The notes: generated from the sequence alone by a model not told the origin. Positions 35,366 through 46,232 are shown, counted from the first letter of the stretch. The stretch: DNA of 64,000 nt from Sphaerosporella brunnea (GCA_008704415.1 VXIS01000055.1:62001-126000); one strand, 5' to 3'. Numbers and translations: made by a program.

Positions 35366-36430
35366 GTTTTTGTTTGTTTTAATCATATTGTATTCGGCTG
35401 CTTGCGGCTATGACATATATAGAAGAGACGAGACTATGCTACACCTTAGGTCGGGCCTACTGTTGGTGACTGCAGCTCTTCTAAGAAAATTGAGGCAAGG
35501 AGATTGCACCGAGTGTAGAGACGCACCAATGAGATTCGTGACATGAGTGAAGCGCTTAAGGGAAAGACAAAGGAAAGGATACAAGAGACCGTGTCAATAC
35601 ATCATGCTGCCCCGTTGAGCCACATCGCAACTTTGGTAGAGCCTAAAAAAGCCAACACCTCTTCCGTGCACCTATCGTCGGCCAGCAGCGCCGCGGTGGT
35701 CGTTGCCGGTCATCGCCTTTGTCCGCCTTCCTTTGTTGCCTCCTTCACTTCTTTCCAGAGGACTCTCTGCTCATTCTTCCATCTCCTACAGAACTTGAAA
35801 AGGTGATCTCGGGTCTGGACGAAAATTCGAGTTGCACCACCAGCAGTTATCGTCCGGCCGCCGCCGGTCCGGTAGAGGTATGGACTGGTAGGGGCCTTGC
35901 CTACTCGCAGCTGGTAGAAGCGTGATGCAAGGGCCTTTCTGGTCTTAATCGCGATGGGGTCGGCCTTTTTCCTTCGCCTGTAGTAGCCCTTCGGCTTGCA
36001 GTTTGTGGCCAGCCAGGATTCCCTGTCGTGTGCCTTGGCCTCGGTGACCCTGCGCCTAACGGTGGAGAGGGATGTAGCCTTGATGAGGGCATCGGCCATG
36101 GGTTTACCGTGTCCGCGTCCGTATGCGGCCTCCTTTGCGGCTTGGTCTGCGAGCTCGTTTCCGGGCACGTCGGCGTGTCCTGGCACCCAGTGGTGTTCCG
36201 TCGTCCACCCCTGGGCCCTCAGGTTGTCCTCAGCTTGCACTATTCGGGGCAGGATCCACTGTCCGGGTCCTGGTGCGGAGTGTTGAATTCGCTTCAGAGC
36301 GGCCTGAGAGTCGGTGAAGAGGCGAACGCATCACTCCGGGTTTCTTATAACTGTAGCGAGGTCTAGCGCCAGCTCGATGCCAAATTGCGTGATGGTGGTG
36401 GTGGTTCAATAGAGGTCTCAACACGAGCAC
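35366..36430 (-). mobile_element. LINE (Tad1-like) 3' half, family A copy 3
   Basis: The longest family A copy. On the minus strand the RNase H domain is readable: LALDLATVIRNPE, a TGA, then CVRLFTDSQAALKRIQ (the central Asp), HHWVPGHADVPGNELADQAA (His and Asp of the active site) and the linker to RKALASRFYQLRVGKAPTSP. The zinc knuckle is damaged, with HLFKFCRRWKNEQRVLWKEV beyond it. An uninterrupted frame covers 35710-36240. The 3' end at about 35366-35400 (plus: TTTTAATCATATTGTATTCG) matches copies 1 and 4, with a TTTTTGTTTG tail. The TGA at 36333-36335 sits where CGA would be expected, as after C-to-T change. Confidence 0.85.
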
Positions 36431-36762
36431 TTTGGTGGTGAAAGCGCAAATTTCCCATTATTTTTGTATATGTTGTATCCTATCCCGGCGACCACCAGGC
36501 CGGCCGGCCGAGCTGATAATGCACCAAATATCACTTACGGCTGCGCCTCCAGGTTGCACCTCCCTACCAGTAGAAGCCATTGCCTTGTTGCGATGCTAGC
36601 TAGTTTGCTTCGGGCCGCGGGGCTTCGGGGCTGTGGCTGGCCTTGTAGTCGGAGTCTTGCCAGCCATGCTTTCGCAACATTGCCATCGTTGTGCATTAGG
36701 GAGGTTTTGCTGGATATCTCAGATATCTCGTGCGTGTGCATCATGTTATTGGATACGAGTAA

Positions 36763-36860
36763 AGGTCTACAATGCCCGTCCGGCGCTTATTATGTTTTAC
36801 AATGCCCGACCGGTTCTAACTACCCGCACCACAACAAAACAACGCGCGAAGAAAACGCGT

Positions 36861-36904
<44 letters not shown>

Positions 36905-37304
36905 TGGTGGCTGGAGAAGAGGCTGCTCTGGGAGCCCTGGGATGCCGCGGCGAAGTGATGTCACGGCGCCCAGAACGTGAATGAGTACAATTTGGGCACT
37001 CTCTATCTACAAAATGAAGAAAACCAAAGACCGAAGAAATCCCAATCTGGGACATCCAGAGCAACAACAAAAGCAGCGCGGCGTGCACGCTGTTCCCCCG
37101 CTGTAAGACGGCCTCGCGGCGACGGCACAGAGATGCGGACACCTTGCAATAATTCTCTTCTCTCAACCACAGACGAGCGTTATGGACTTTTCTCTTGACG
37201 CGGTTTTTTTTTTTTTTTTACGCGTTATTTTGTTGTGGTGCGGGTAGTTAAAACCGGCCGGGCATTGGAAAACATAATAAGCGCCGGACAGGCATTGGAG
37301 ACCT
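36763..37304. mobile_element. Long inverted-repeat element, 542 bp
   Basis: Both ends carry AGGTCTMCAATGCC, CCGGCGCTTATTATGTTTT, then CAATGCCCGRCCGG and CTACCCGCACCACAACAAAA, in inverted orientation. The match runs for about 85-100 bp. Inside are an A-run of about 38 at 36863-36900 and a T-run at 37204-37219. A plus-strand frame (36977-37198) ends in RGDGTEMRTPCNNSLLSTTD, then ERYGLFS and a stop. The same peptide end is found in the second copy near 40.7 kb. No clear target duplication seen. Class unknown; it may be a MITE or a fold-back element. Confidence 0.75.
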
Positions 37305-37741
37305 GCACATCTTGTGCATCCGACAACTATCTGCGTGACCGACAGCGCCTAGGCGCTTATGTATACACATATGCGTGACCTTTTGCTGCGAAAATCTGGT
37401 GGCGACCTAGCTGAGACACCTACCTGCTAGGAGAAAAATCGCAATGCCCGCTGACAAGCCTACTCCCTGAAGGGTGTCTATCCGCGCTGAAACTATTTAG
37501 AGCGCTGGTTTCTATTTTTATTGTCGTACGGTGGTACAAATCCAGACGCGCGCGCTTAATTTACAACGACTTCGTGAATCAGCATGTGCCGCGCGTGTGC
37601 ATATGTGCCGCGCGTGTGCATACGCACAATGTCGGAGGGTATATATCATGGCCATATGTCCGCTCAGCAGCGTCACAATTCCTCGCACAATATCCCTCTC
37701 TATCCGCCTCAGCCAAAGCTTCATACCAAACTCGAACATCA

Positions 37742-39218
37742 ATGGACTCAAAACAAAGCAGTGGTCGGCGTGCCGCCGGATCCGCGTCCACAAAACCATC
37801 CAGCAGCAGCCGCACACTCCGTATCTGCGGGATCCCATTACACATAACCCCAGAGCAACTGCGGACCAGCCTGCTGCGTCTATCACACGGAAGCCTGCAG
37901 GCCAACGACCTGATACTTTCTCTCGCCCCCTTCCACGAAGCGCAGGTCGCCACCGTAACCTTCCTCCGTGGGCGGGAGCCGGCACAATTCTCGGGGTGCA
38001 GGCCTGGGCACGAGATCTACGCTTTACGACTCGACGGCGTCGGTGGAAATCTGGTTGTTGACTGCGATTTCTATGGCATCACCCCGCTGTATAGTGCAAA
38101 AGTGCCGACTGTGGAGTAAGCCGCTCGCTCAATGGCGTTTCTTGGGCTAGAAGTAAGCTAATGTGGATCAGCGTGATCGCAGTTACGGGCCTCGCCGGCC
38201 ATGCGTTCGGCTCGTGGAAAGCTCCCGGAAATCACTCCATGTGGTTACGTGACTTTTTGCCGCTGGCGGTGCCGGGCGCTAGGATCCTGACCTTCGGCTA
38301 TGATTCTGCCCTGAAGGGGAGTACGTGCACAAATTCGATCCAGCAATATTCGAGGCAGCTGCTGGACCATGTTAGTGGCGCCCGGGAAAAAAAGGTGGGT
38401 GGTGCGTTGTGGAACGAGAAACATGTGGTCGGGTGGAGCTGACATACGGGATTTCCCTGGGGGCAGGATGCATATCGGCCTATCGTGTTTATTGGCCATA
38501 GCCTTGGAGGGCTTGTTATCAAACAGGTGGGTCCCTTTCTTTGGTTCCACAGTTTCATCCCATCTCTATCGAAAAAAAAAAAAAAAAAACTGACATCCAC
38601 CCAGGCTCTTGTAGATGCCCGCGCCTTAAGACGTCCCGCAAAGGATCAATCCATCCTGCAATCCTGCACAGGCATCTGCTTCTTCGGCGTACCCCACAAA
38701 GGCCTCAACAACAACAACCTACTAAGCCTAGTCGAGGGCCAGCAGAACGCACACCTTATCAACGACCTACGAGAAGGCTCCACACTCCTTCACCGGCTCT
38801 ACCGCGATTTCCTCGAAGGCTTCGTGAACCACGATTGCGCTGTCACCTCCTTTTACGAAACGCAAGACACAGCTACAGTAGTGGTAATTACCCCCCCCCC
38901 CCCCGGGGCGCCCCCAGCGCAGCATCCCGCCATAAGTTGACACTTCGCTTCATGTAGGAAGAAAGAGGGAAATGGTCACGAGGTGGCCCAAAAATCCGGA
39001 TGGTAAGCATGGACTCCGCGATGTGGACGTCTCCTAGAGACGAAATGTGCAGCCAAATTCCAATCGACAAGGATCACTCCAACATTGTGAAGTTTACGGA
39101 CCCGCAGCTGGATCCCACGTACACTATTGTTCGCCGAATCATTGAGGCGATGGTGGCGGATGCCCCGGCGGCTTTGGAGCGGCGAAGAGCTGCTGTTAGA
39201 GGTCGTTATGCACGTTAA
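37742..39218 (+). CDS. SesB-like lipase / alpha-beta hydrolase, stand-alone
   Basis: Five exons: 37742-38115, 38172-38394, 38467-38526, 38605-38883 and 38958-39218, giving 398 residues. An N-terminal region (about 28-120, LRICGIPLHITPEQL and ATVTFLRG) precedes an alpha/beta-hydrolase: DVIAVTGLAGHAFGSW, ARILTFGYDSAL, then the nucleophile elbow FIGHSLGGLVIKQAL with Ser211, and GICFFGVPHKG. The end is DKDHSNIVKFTDPQLDPTY with a candidate catalytic His, then a basic tail. This is the fold of SesB/SERAC1-type putative lipases, which in filamentous fungi often form the N-terminal effector domain of NACHT or NB-ARC receptors linked to heterokaryon incompatibility and cell death. Here it stops without an NTPase. 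Exon 3 is 60 bp; the intron after it has a run of 17 A, and the next has a C-run. All junctions keep frame. Confidence 0.85.
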
Positions 39219-39727
39219 TGGTCCTGCTTCGTAGCGAGAGAGAGAGGGGGGGGGGGTTGACGAGTTGGCATGATGGGAACGAAGGCATAGGCAGACAATC
39301 TCTGGCGGGTTCGGAGGGGTCATCGTACGCATAGATATACCGCCCGGTTTTGCGGATCTATTATAGTGTTGTGGCCCATACGGAAGCTGTTCATCCGAGG
39401 GGGTATTTGTACATTTGAGAGATGTTGCGAGGAGATATGGAGCGGCGTGAGCAGACTACCATGTTTTGGTGATGGAATTCCTGGTGCAAATGGGCTGTAG
39501 GTGGGCGATCAGTTAAGAGAAGAGTTATTGAGACCAGTATATATCAGCGGCGGGGGCTGTCGCTGGAGATACCGTGATGTCTGCCTGTCCCGCCGCACCC
39601 ACCACCCCGCCTTTCAATCGCAGCATGGCCTTTGGCAACGACATGTGGTGCAAGGCGCTTTAAACCTGGACCTTCGCTGGTTTGGGGTTACCCGGAGTAC
39701 ACTAGAGGGATTTTGCAACTCAAAAAA
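39219..39727. other. Spacer downstream of the SesB-like gene
   Basis: No gene seen. A GA/G-rich tract lies at 39236-39257. Confidence 0.4.
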
Positions 39728-40760
39728 CGATGTTTCGAGTAAAGGTCTACAATAATGCCCATCTAGCGCTTACCGTATTGACTCGGATACAAGAGACACT
39801 TCCGTTTTCGAACTAGCGTGGTTTAACCATGCGCTAACCGTTTTAGAACTAGCCGAATATAAAATTGGTACCCTCCAACAAAATACAATCCCATCATCCT
39901 CGTCCTCAACTTCGGTATCGCTCAAAATAGGAAAAAGGTCTTGCACTATACTGGCGCTCTACTCCTACAAGCCTTGCACTGCGTCTGCTGCCAGACTCAG
40001 GGAGCGCCGAGCCGGAGGAGTCGTCGTTCATGATCGGAGCTTTTTGCATGAGTTCCAGCATTAGCAGGAGCTCGAGAATCGCAGGGCATGAAGATGGACC
40101 GCTCACCTATCTCCTGCATGCCTGTGCAGCCTCTCAGTTGCCCTCTAGGCCGCCCTCTTCCGCGCGTAGGAGCTGCTCCTTCTGCCGAGCCGAAGGAGTC
40201 GTCGTTCATGATCAGATGAGAAGGCACTAGGACTTCAGGTTCTGCCTCGCTTTGATCACTACTGTCGCAATTTAAGCCTTGCAGGAGATGCGCGAGATCC
40301 TCTCCTTGATGACAACCCCGCGTCCTCCACTCCTTGATGCCAGACTGCAACACTTCCGGGTCCAATCCCTTGATCGATAGCTCGGCGTCACAGGTTCCAT
40401 TAATGGGAAGTGACAAGCCTAATATTCGGAAGCTCTGCACAATAACTTCTTGACGAGTTGTACAGAAGTCTTCCCAAGCTTTAACCACACTCACATTTTC
40501 CCAACCTCGCTCTCCTTTTTACCGACAGGACGTTGACTTGCAAAGGCGCGCTAGCGCGTTTACGGCGTAGCGCACCTGAAAATGGCACTAGTACTAAAAC
40601 GGAAGTGCCTCTTATATATCCGAGTCAATACGGGTACCCGCACCACAACAAAATAACGCGTCAAGAGAAAAGTCCATAATGCGGGTCTGTGGCTGAGAGA
40701 AGAGAATCATTGCAAGGTGTCCGCATCTCTGTGCCGTCGCCGCGAGGCCATCTTCCGCGT
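39728..40760. mobile_element. Second copy of the inverted-repeat element, split
   Basis: The left part (39735-39772) starts with CGAGTAAAGGTCTACAAT, also present at 36755-36772. It breaks off at the pogo-type insertion. The right part (40635-40760) starts CCCGCACCACAACAAAATAA and runs for about 125 bp closely matching the reverse complement of 37118-37245. It ends within CGTCGCCGCGAGGCC. The minus-strand frame 40661-40963 ends with RGDGTEMRTPCNDSLLSATD then PHYGLFS, as in the first copy. The outer right terminus is missing. Confidence 0.7.
39773..40634 (-). mobile_element. pogo/Fot1-type deletion derivative, 862 bp
   Basis: Terminal inverted repeats CCGTATTGACTCGGATA with TA on each side (39771-39772, 40635-40636); one extra base at the right end. 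The similarity extends to CACTTCCGTTTT near both ends. A minus-strand frame (40494-39997) keeps the C-terminal end of a DDE_1 (pogo/Fot1) transposase: VVKAWEDFCTTRQEVIVQSF followed by RILGLSLPING; the catalytic region is gone. The tail of the frame contains two copies of a module (AGCCGRAGGAGTCGTCGTTC at about 40011 and 40188). It is inserted inside the inverted-repeat element. Confidence 0.82.
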
Positions 40761-40983
40761 CTCATTTTCCCTACACCCTTTTTGCTTTTTATTTTGGGCC
40801 GTCCATCTCTTGCTGGCGAATTTATACGGTACCGTAACGTACTACGCGCCAGAATCCTCGCCAGAGCTGCCCGCATATTTCTGAGCCAGCCAGCGTACTT
40901 TTCAGCGCGACATAGGTGAAAAAACGACGTTATCGTCGGGTCTGACACCCTCCCTGGTCTCAAACACCACCAAACCCATCATC

Positions 40984-42240
40984 ATGCCATACCCCCCTTT
41001 GCCGACCGAACTGTTCCTCGCAATCGGCGAGCTCCTCGAGTTTCGCGACCTGTGCACTCTCTCCCGCACGTGCCGCTCCTTCCATACCATATTCACATTG
41101 CCGCTTTTCCAACGCGTCCGGGACTCCCTGGAAACGCGTCTGTGGCACGTTATTCAGAACAACAACGTAAGCTTGCTTAAGTATCTCCTCGATGAGGGCG
41201 TCCCGGTCGATTGCACCATGACCGGAGGCCTACCGGTGTGCACGCTGTTGCACTTCGCCGCGTATGGTGGCAGCGAGGCGCTGGTCAGGCTGCTGATTGA
41301 GCGCGGTGCCAACGTCTCGGCCGCCGCGATCAGCCACAGCAAGCCGCTTGTCCAGCGGCACATTAGAAGCGATGCCGAACTCCTGATCACCTGCGAGGGC
41401 TCGACCCCACTGCACTGTGCGGCGACGAAAGGGCATGATTTGGTGGCCCGGCTGCTGATCGAGAACGGCGCTGACGTCTGTGCCGCCGACAAGGACGGCC
41501 AGACCCCGCTGCACTGTGCGGCGATGAAAGGGCACGATTTGGTGGCCCGGCTGCTGATTGAGAACGGCGCTGACGTCTGTACCGCCTCCAAGCGCGGGTA
41601 CACCCCGCTGCATTACGCGACGCTTGAAGGGCACGAATTTGTGGCGCGGTTGCTGGTTGCAAACGGCGCCGACGTCTCGGCCGCCGATCAGTTTGGGAGA
41701 ACCGCCCTGCAATATGCGGCGATGAAAGGGCATGATTTGGTGGTCCGGCTGCTGATCGAGAACGGCGCTGACGTCTGTGCCGTCGACAAGGACGGTCAGG
41801 CCCCCCTGCACTGTGCGGCGATGAAAGGGCATGATTTGGTGGCCCGGCTGCTGATTGAGAACGGCGCTGACGTCTGTGCCGCCTCTAAGCGCGGGTACAC
41901 CCCGCTACATTACGCGACGCTTGAAGGGCACGAATTTGTGGCGCGGTTGCTGGTTGCGAACGGCGCCGACATCTCGGCCGCCGATCAGTTCGGGAGAACC
42001 GCTCTGCAATATGCGGCGATGAAAGGGCATAGTTTTATGGTCCAGCTGTTGGTTGCAAACGGCGCCGACATCTCGGCCACCGAAAAGTTCGGGAGAACCG
42101 CCCTGCATTGTGCGGGGATGAACGGGCACGAATTGGTGGCGTGGCTGCTGCTTAACAAGTCAAAACCGGACTCCGTAAAGAATGGACGAGCCTCCAGGGG
42201 CGCAGTGAGGGAGAACTCGGTGATCCCAGAGGGACGCTGA
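40984..42240 (+). CDS. F-box-like ankyrin repeat protein, 418 aa
   Basis: A single open exon. Residues 3-45 (PPLPTELFLAIGELLEFRDL, CTLSRTCRSFHTIFT) form an F-box-like motif. Ankyrin repeats follow from about 50 to 395. The first two are divergent, with an insertion at about 115-135 (LVQRHIRSDAELL). The later ones are close to consensus and almost identical to each other (PLHCAAMKGHDLVARLLIEN). Two blocks of three repeats follow each other (41488-41784, 41785-42081). The last 30 residues are not ankyrin. An F-box would link it to SCF ubiquitin ligases with the repeats choosing the target, though many fungal proteins of this layout have no assigned role. A LINE 3' end sits just 22 bp after the stop codon. 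Confidence 0.85.
   Translation: MPYPPLPTELFLAIGELLEFRDLCTLSRTCRSFHTIFTLPLFQRVRDSLETRLWHVIQNNNVSLLKYLLDEGVPVDCTMTGGLPVCTLLHFAAYGGSEALVRLLIERGANVSAAAISHSKPLVQRHIRSDAELLITCEGSTPLHCAATKGHDLVARLLIENGADVCAADKDGQTPLHCAAMKGHDLVARLLIENGADVCTASKRGYTPLHYATLEGHEFVARLLVANGADVSAADQFGRTALQYAAMKGHDLVVRLLIENGADVCAVDKDGQAPLHCAAMKGHDLVARLLIENGADVCAASKRGYTPLHYATLEGHEFVARLLVANGADISAADQFGRTALQYAAMKGHSFMVQLLVANGADISATEKFGRTALHCAGMNGHELVAWLLLNKSKPDSVKNGRASRGAVRENSVIPEGR
41488..42081 (+). repeat. 297-bp tandem duplication (three ankyrin repeats each)
   Basis: Two adjacent in-frame copies starting at 41488 and 41785. Over the first 80-odd codons only about three residues differ (T/A, T/A, V/I), and the DNA is nearly identical. 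The last 15 codons of the copies diverge. The unit itself contains three 99-bp repeats. Confidence 0.88.
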
Positions 42241-42261
42241 TACCCAGAGGGTGGCGGCTTA

Positions 42262-42430
42262 CCGGTTCGTTTTGTTTTGTTTTGTTTTAATCATTATGTA
42301 TTCGGCCGCTTGCGGCCATCACATATAAGAAGCAGGCTCAAGTCCTACTCTGGGGCTGAAACTTCTAAGGGAAGAGCACCATAAGAGTATGCGCACCAAG
42401 GAAATTCGTAGAGAAGTCATGACTGTCACA
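42262..42430 (-). mobile_element. LINE family A copy 4, 3' UTR only
   Basis: A severely 5'-truncated insertion. On the minus strand it ends ATGATT(AAAAC)n, read on the plus strand as TTTTGTTTTGTTTTGTTTTA at about 42271-42290. Next to it is TGTATTCGGCCGCTTGCGGC (42297-42316), the family A signature in its cleanest form, and CACCAAGGAAATTCGT near 42392-42407. No coding part remains. Confidence 0.85.
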
Positions 42431-43156
42431 AGGCGTGACATGACATGACTTGACATTACTGTCACACGCTAGGCCGGTATGGTGTAAATTACACCATGTT
42501 CACAGCAGCCACTATCCAAGCACCACCAATAATGTGTCATAAAGGATCACTCGGTTTTAAGCTACTGTGGATTGTCCAAGTGCAAGTATAGAGTGTAGAT
42601 TGAGTATACAAAAGAGAGAGAGCGCTCCACACAAAAAATCTCCCCACACTGCGGTCACCACAGGAGCCATGGATGTTCTCGGTAGAGACAGAATGGTCGT
42701 AAATCGTGGCTTTGGTCAACAGAATAAGAACACACGAACCAAGGAAATGCCCTAGTAGATACCGGTTCTACTCGATAATAAGGAAGCCCCATAACCACAG
42801 GCTGGCCACGTCACGAGCTCCAGCGCGTAAGCCACCCCTTCGACGTGGTTCTGACACTTCCCTATTATAGAGTGGACCGGTAGCTAACTACCCCCAAGAG
42901 AAAAAGCAGTTGAACGGAATCAACCGAAACCTAAGGAAAGTGTAAACAACGCGGCCTCCCAACCCTCTTCAACCAGTTGATGTATCTAAAAACCGTTCGA
43001 TGTGACCAAGCCCAACACTGCACTCAGTGTTAGGCTTCCAGGCAGGGGAACTGGCTATGAATGACTGACCTAGCCAAACCAGGATATCTGTTGTCTTAAG
43101 AACCCCACGTCCCGTTTTTATCGCTTGGGAGAGGAGGCACACCAGGATCCTCGTCG
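42431..43156. other. Spacer
   Basis: No gene supported. A TGACATGACATGACTTGACAT tract lies at 42435-42460. Confidence 0.4.
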
Positions 43157-46100
43157 CTACCAAAGCACAAGGGAAAGGTCAATACCCGATAGTGTCTGTG
43201 GGCTAGGAAGAAGAGACCCAACCAACCTTGACAACTCATTGGAAGGGCCGGGGATCATGTTTTTCACCGTGCGCAACGGCTTGCTGATGGCCTGAGAAAA
43301 GAGGTTCGCAAGTCTCGCTGTATTAGTTTGTGATGCCTCGGCTTCTGTCAAAGCGGTTAGAATGGGAGTATGAATTTAATGCCCTTGTACGCTTACCTTC
43401 AATAGCGACGTCGTCGAGCCCAATATGAATGTCAACTGAGCTGGTTCCCGTACCTGCAAAACTGAGGGTCAAAACGTGGTCGGATGGCTCGTTTGTCAGC
43501 ACGGATAAGTGCAGCCCATCTTCCGGATCACCGGGTGCCCCTAAAAGTGGGAGCCATTTGGGATCTTTGTGTACGATCACCCAGTCTTCATCGGGGTTTC
43601 CGAGGCCTTCACTGGTTCCATCCGACACGCTGATCAGCCATCTACCCTCCCCTGGGGCCCAATTCTCAATATGCTGTCTAAAGAAGGGCTCCATCCGGTA
43701 AAGCGCTTGCGCTGGGCACTGGACCCGCTGATTGTCGACAAAAACGTAGTCTTCTTCTTGATCGTTGCGCTGTTCCGGGAAAAAAGGCTTGTTCGGACAC
43801 CATCTTAGATAATCCTTTTCTTCTGTATTAGGGTCTCCCAAGTGAGAATTTGACTGACTAGCAGAGCCTGTGGATGCCTTGTGGTTCTTTATTTCGACCA
43901 TATAAGTCACGGCGGTAGAGAAAAAGGCTTGGAGGTTTTTCCTGGCCAAAGGACTACTATTGAATTGGCCGGCTTGTTGCTTGAAAAGAGTCTCGACGGG
44001 CGTTCGCTGCTTTGAATTGGGTTGAAATCGGGAGCCAGGCACTCTCCTGTCAGAAAGGGCACTCTTTTTGCCTTTCCTCTGTAGAACACGATCGCGAATG
44101 ACAAACACCTCTGGGCTCTGCGAAGTGGGCCCAAAGGCTGATTGTCTCCAAGTTGGGTGCGCTTCTTTTTCCGCTTTGTGGGTAAGAACCGTCGTGCTGC
44201 GATCCCAAGAGCCCTGTTTTCCACACCTTTGTGGTCAGCATTAATGCATTAAGGTTTCATAGCTCGGCGATACTCACTGTGGGCAAATATTGATTTCCAA
44301 AGGAAACTGGGGTAGCACTGGTGCTTCGGGCTCCGACTTGACTTTGCGGTCCTGGAAAATTAGTTGTTTGCTGATATCAAAGGAGCGTGCTTTGGCTATG
44401 GTGGCATCAAATCTGACGAGTTCTATTCCATGTGAGCCTTGCACTTCTGACAGATGGCCAAAATGGCAACAAATACTACCTCTTGTGGTTTTTCCCATGT
44501 TTGATTCCTCTTGCCCAGCCAGGGGGGAAGTCATAGCAACATCCGAGTTCGTGTTTGAAGGAAACTGCTTGTCCATCCAGCTCTTGTCCACCAAACGGCC
44601 TATCCATTTTGAAACAGCCCAATGTAGAAGGCTTTCGACCCTCCAATGATGTTTCCTCTCCTCGGGCGTATAGTCCACTTCCTGGAGTTTCGTGTCACGC
44701 AGCCATCTACTGGTGAAGCTTTCCGGGCTTGTTGTTTCCTCCCTAAAACGGGAATGACGGCTTTCCCACTTCGAAGGAAGAACATGATCTGGTTCCAAGT
44801 CATTCCAATGCTCAGACGTCCAGTCTTCGCCCGTACCGCTGTCCGACTGTGTAGGGACAATTGAAGATGTTTTCAAAAACTCAGAGACACCGCAACCAGG
44901 AGGCGGGTAGTCATCTTCATCGTCGCTTCCATCAGCATCCATGTTCTCGGTGTTGGTGCCATCAAACATCGCGCGATTTGTTTGACCCTCATACTGTCCG
45001 TGCCCTGTTCCGTGTCCACTTCGCCTCTCCCCTTGAGTCTTATGGCCACTGTGGCGCCCCTGGAAGTCCTGACTTGTTGAATGACCGGATCCACCATAAT
45101 CACCATCCTTACCGTAGTCATCACGTCTGAAGTGCTTCGCAGGATTACACTCCCCGTATGACCGTTGTGATACAAGTCTTTTCCCTGCTGATTTCCCCGT
45201 TGGTTTTGCTTCCTTTGTCAGAGGGCTTCTGTCGGTTGAGCGGTCGAATTCCCCAGAGCTTCTCGGTGGATCTATGGATTCCATACGGCCCTTCGATGAT
45301 GCGGCACTGACATGTTGACCTTGCACAACCCCACAATGAGAGAGTATTTTTTGTAGGTTTTCTTCAAGGTGGCTCTGGTTGAGATTCTTTCCCCTGGAGA
45401 GGTTCAATAGGCGCTGGGTAACATCAATCACGGCGCTCAAATCGGCGGGTCTGTTTTGTAGATTGGAGACCCGAAAACTGGAGGACATGCTGCTGCCTTC
45501 GTGAGGGAAGCTGTTCCCTAGATTGGAAACAGAAAAGTTGAGCGATGAGGGGGTGGAAGGGGCCCTGGGAAAAGACACCAAAGCGGTGTCTGATCGACGG
45601 AACCGAGTTTGTTCTCGCGTTAGCTGGTCAAGGCGGAGGAGGTCCTCTCTGGATATTCGGCTGATGGGGTATCTTAGACCCTCGGCGTTCCTTGGGCCTA
45701 TCGTAACCGGCGTGATGAGGTCGATAAATCCGGCGTATGATTTCTTAGACGGCGTGTTCAGCCGGATTGCAGTGTGTGGACCCCCCTCGGCCGGCGCGAT
45801 CGGGACGTAGGATGTGAGGTCTCTCTCATTCCGGCGACACGCAGCTTCATAAGTCTCTCCGTTCTTGAACAGGAGGACAATCGGGCTGTGCACACACCAA
45901 GGATCAGTGTGGTTGGCATGGCTCTCCAATCACGGCTTAGTCACACCAAGATTAGGATCACACGTACAGGCAAATGGCCTGGTTACCAATAATCTTGCGG
46001 ACCACCAAGGGCCTCGGTTTCAGCACAACAGTGTGGGTACGGTCTTTATCGTCGGTTTGTTGATAGTCGTAGTGCGGGAGGCAGCATCTCACAAAAGTCA

Positions 46101-46170
46101 CCATTCCCTCCTCCAACTGGCTGAAGCCATTCTTGAGGTACTGTGTGTTGTTCGAACTTGAGGTGGACAT
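43157..46170 (-). CDS. Unrecognised 942-aa protein with CPxCGK motif
   Basis: Four exons on the minus strand: 46170-45968, 45885-44278, 44226-43397 and 43344-43157. I do not recognise the family. The N-terminal part (1-170) is a compact-looking module (VVLKPRPLVVRKIIGNQAIC, LPIVLLFKNGETYEAACRRN). A long disordered region (about 170-420) rich in Ser, Gly, His and Asp follows, with SDDEDDYPPPG. A structured part (about 440-640) has WRVESLLHWAVSKWIGRLVD, then CCHFGHL and CPQCGK. The second Cys pair straddles intron 2 (CPQ|CGK), so correct splicing is needed to form this possible zinc site. The C-terminal 200 residues contain EGRWLISVSDGTSEG and HVLTLSFAGTGTSSVDIHI, perhaps a beta-rich domain. 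The donor at 45967 and acceptor at 44227 were chosen to keep frame. No N-terminal signal peptide. Confidence 0.72.
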
Positions 46171-46232
46171 CGTTTATTGTGTTGGTGCAGGAAAGGGAAG
46201 TGGTGTTCGTTCTGGGGGGGTATATGTGCATT

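Noticed and set aside
40984..42240. Minus-strand ankyrin-like frames (41230-41832 and others)
   Set aside because: They are reverse-complement shadows of the ankyrin repeats of the real gene.
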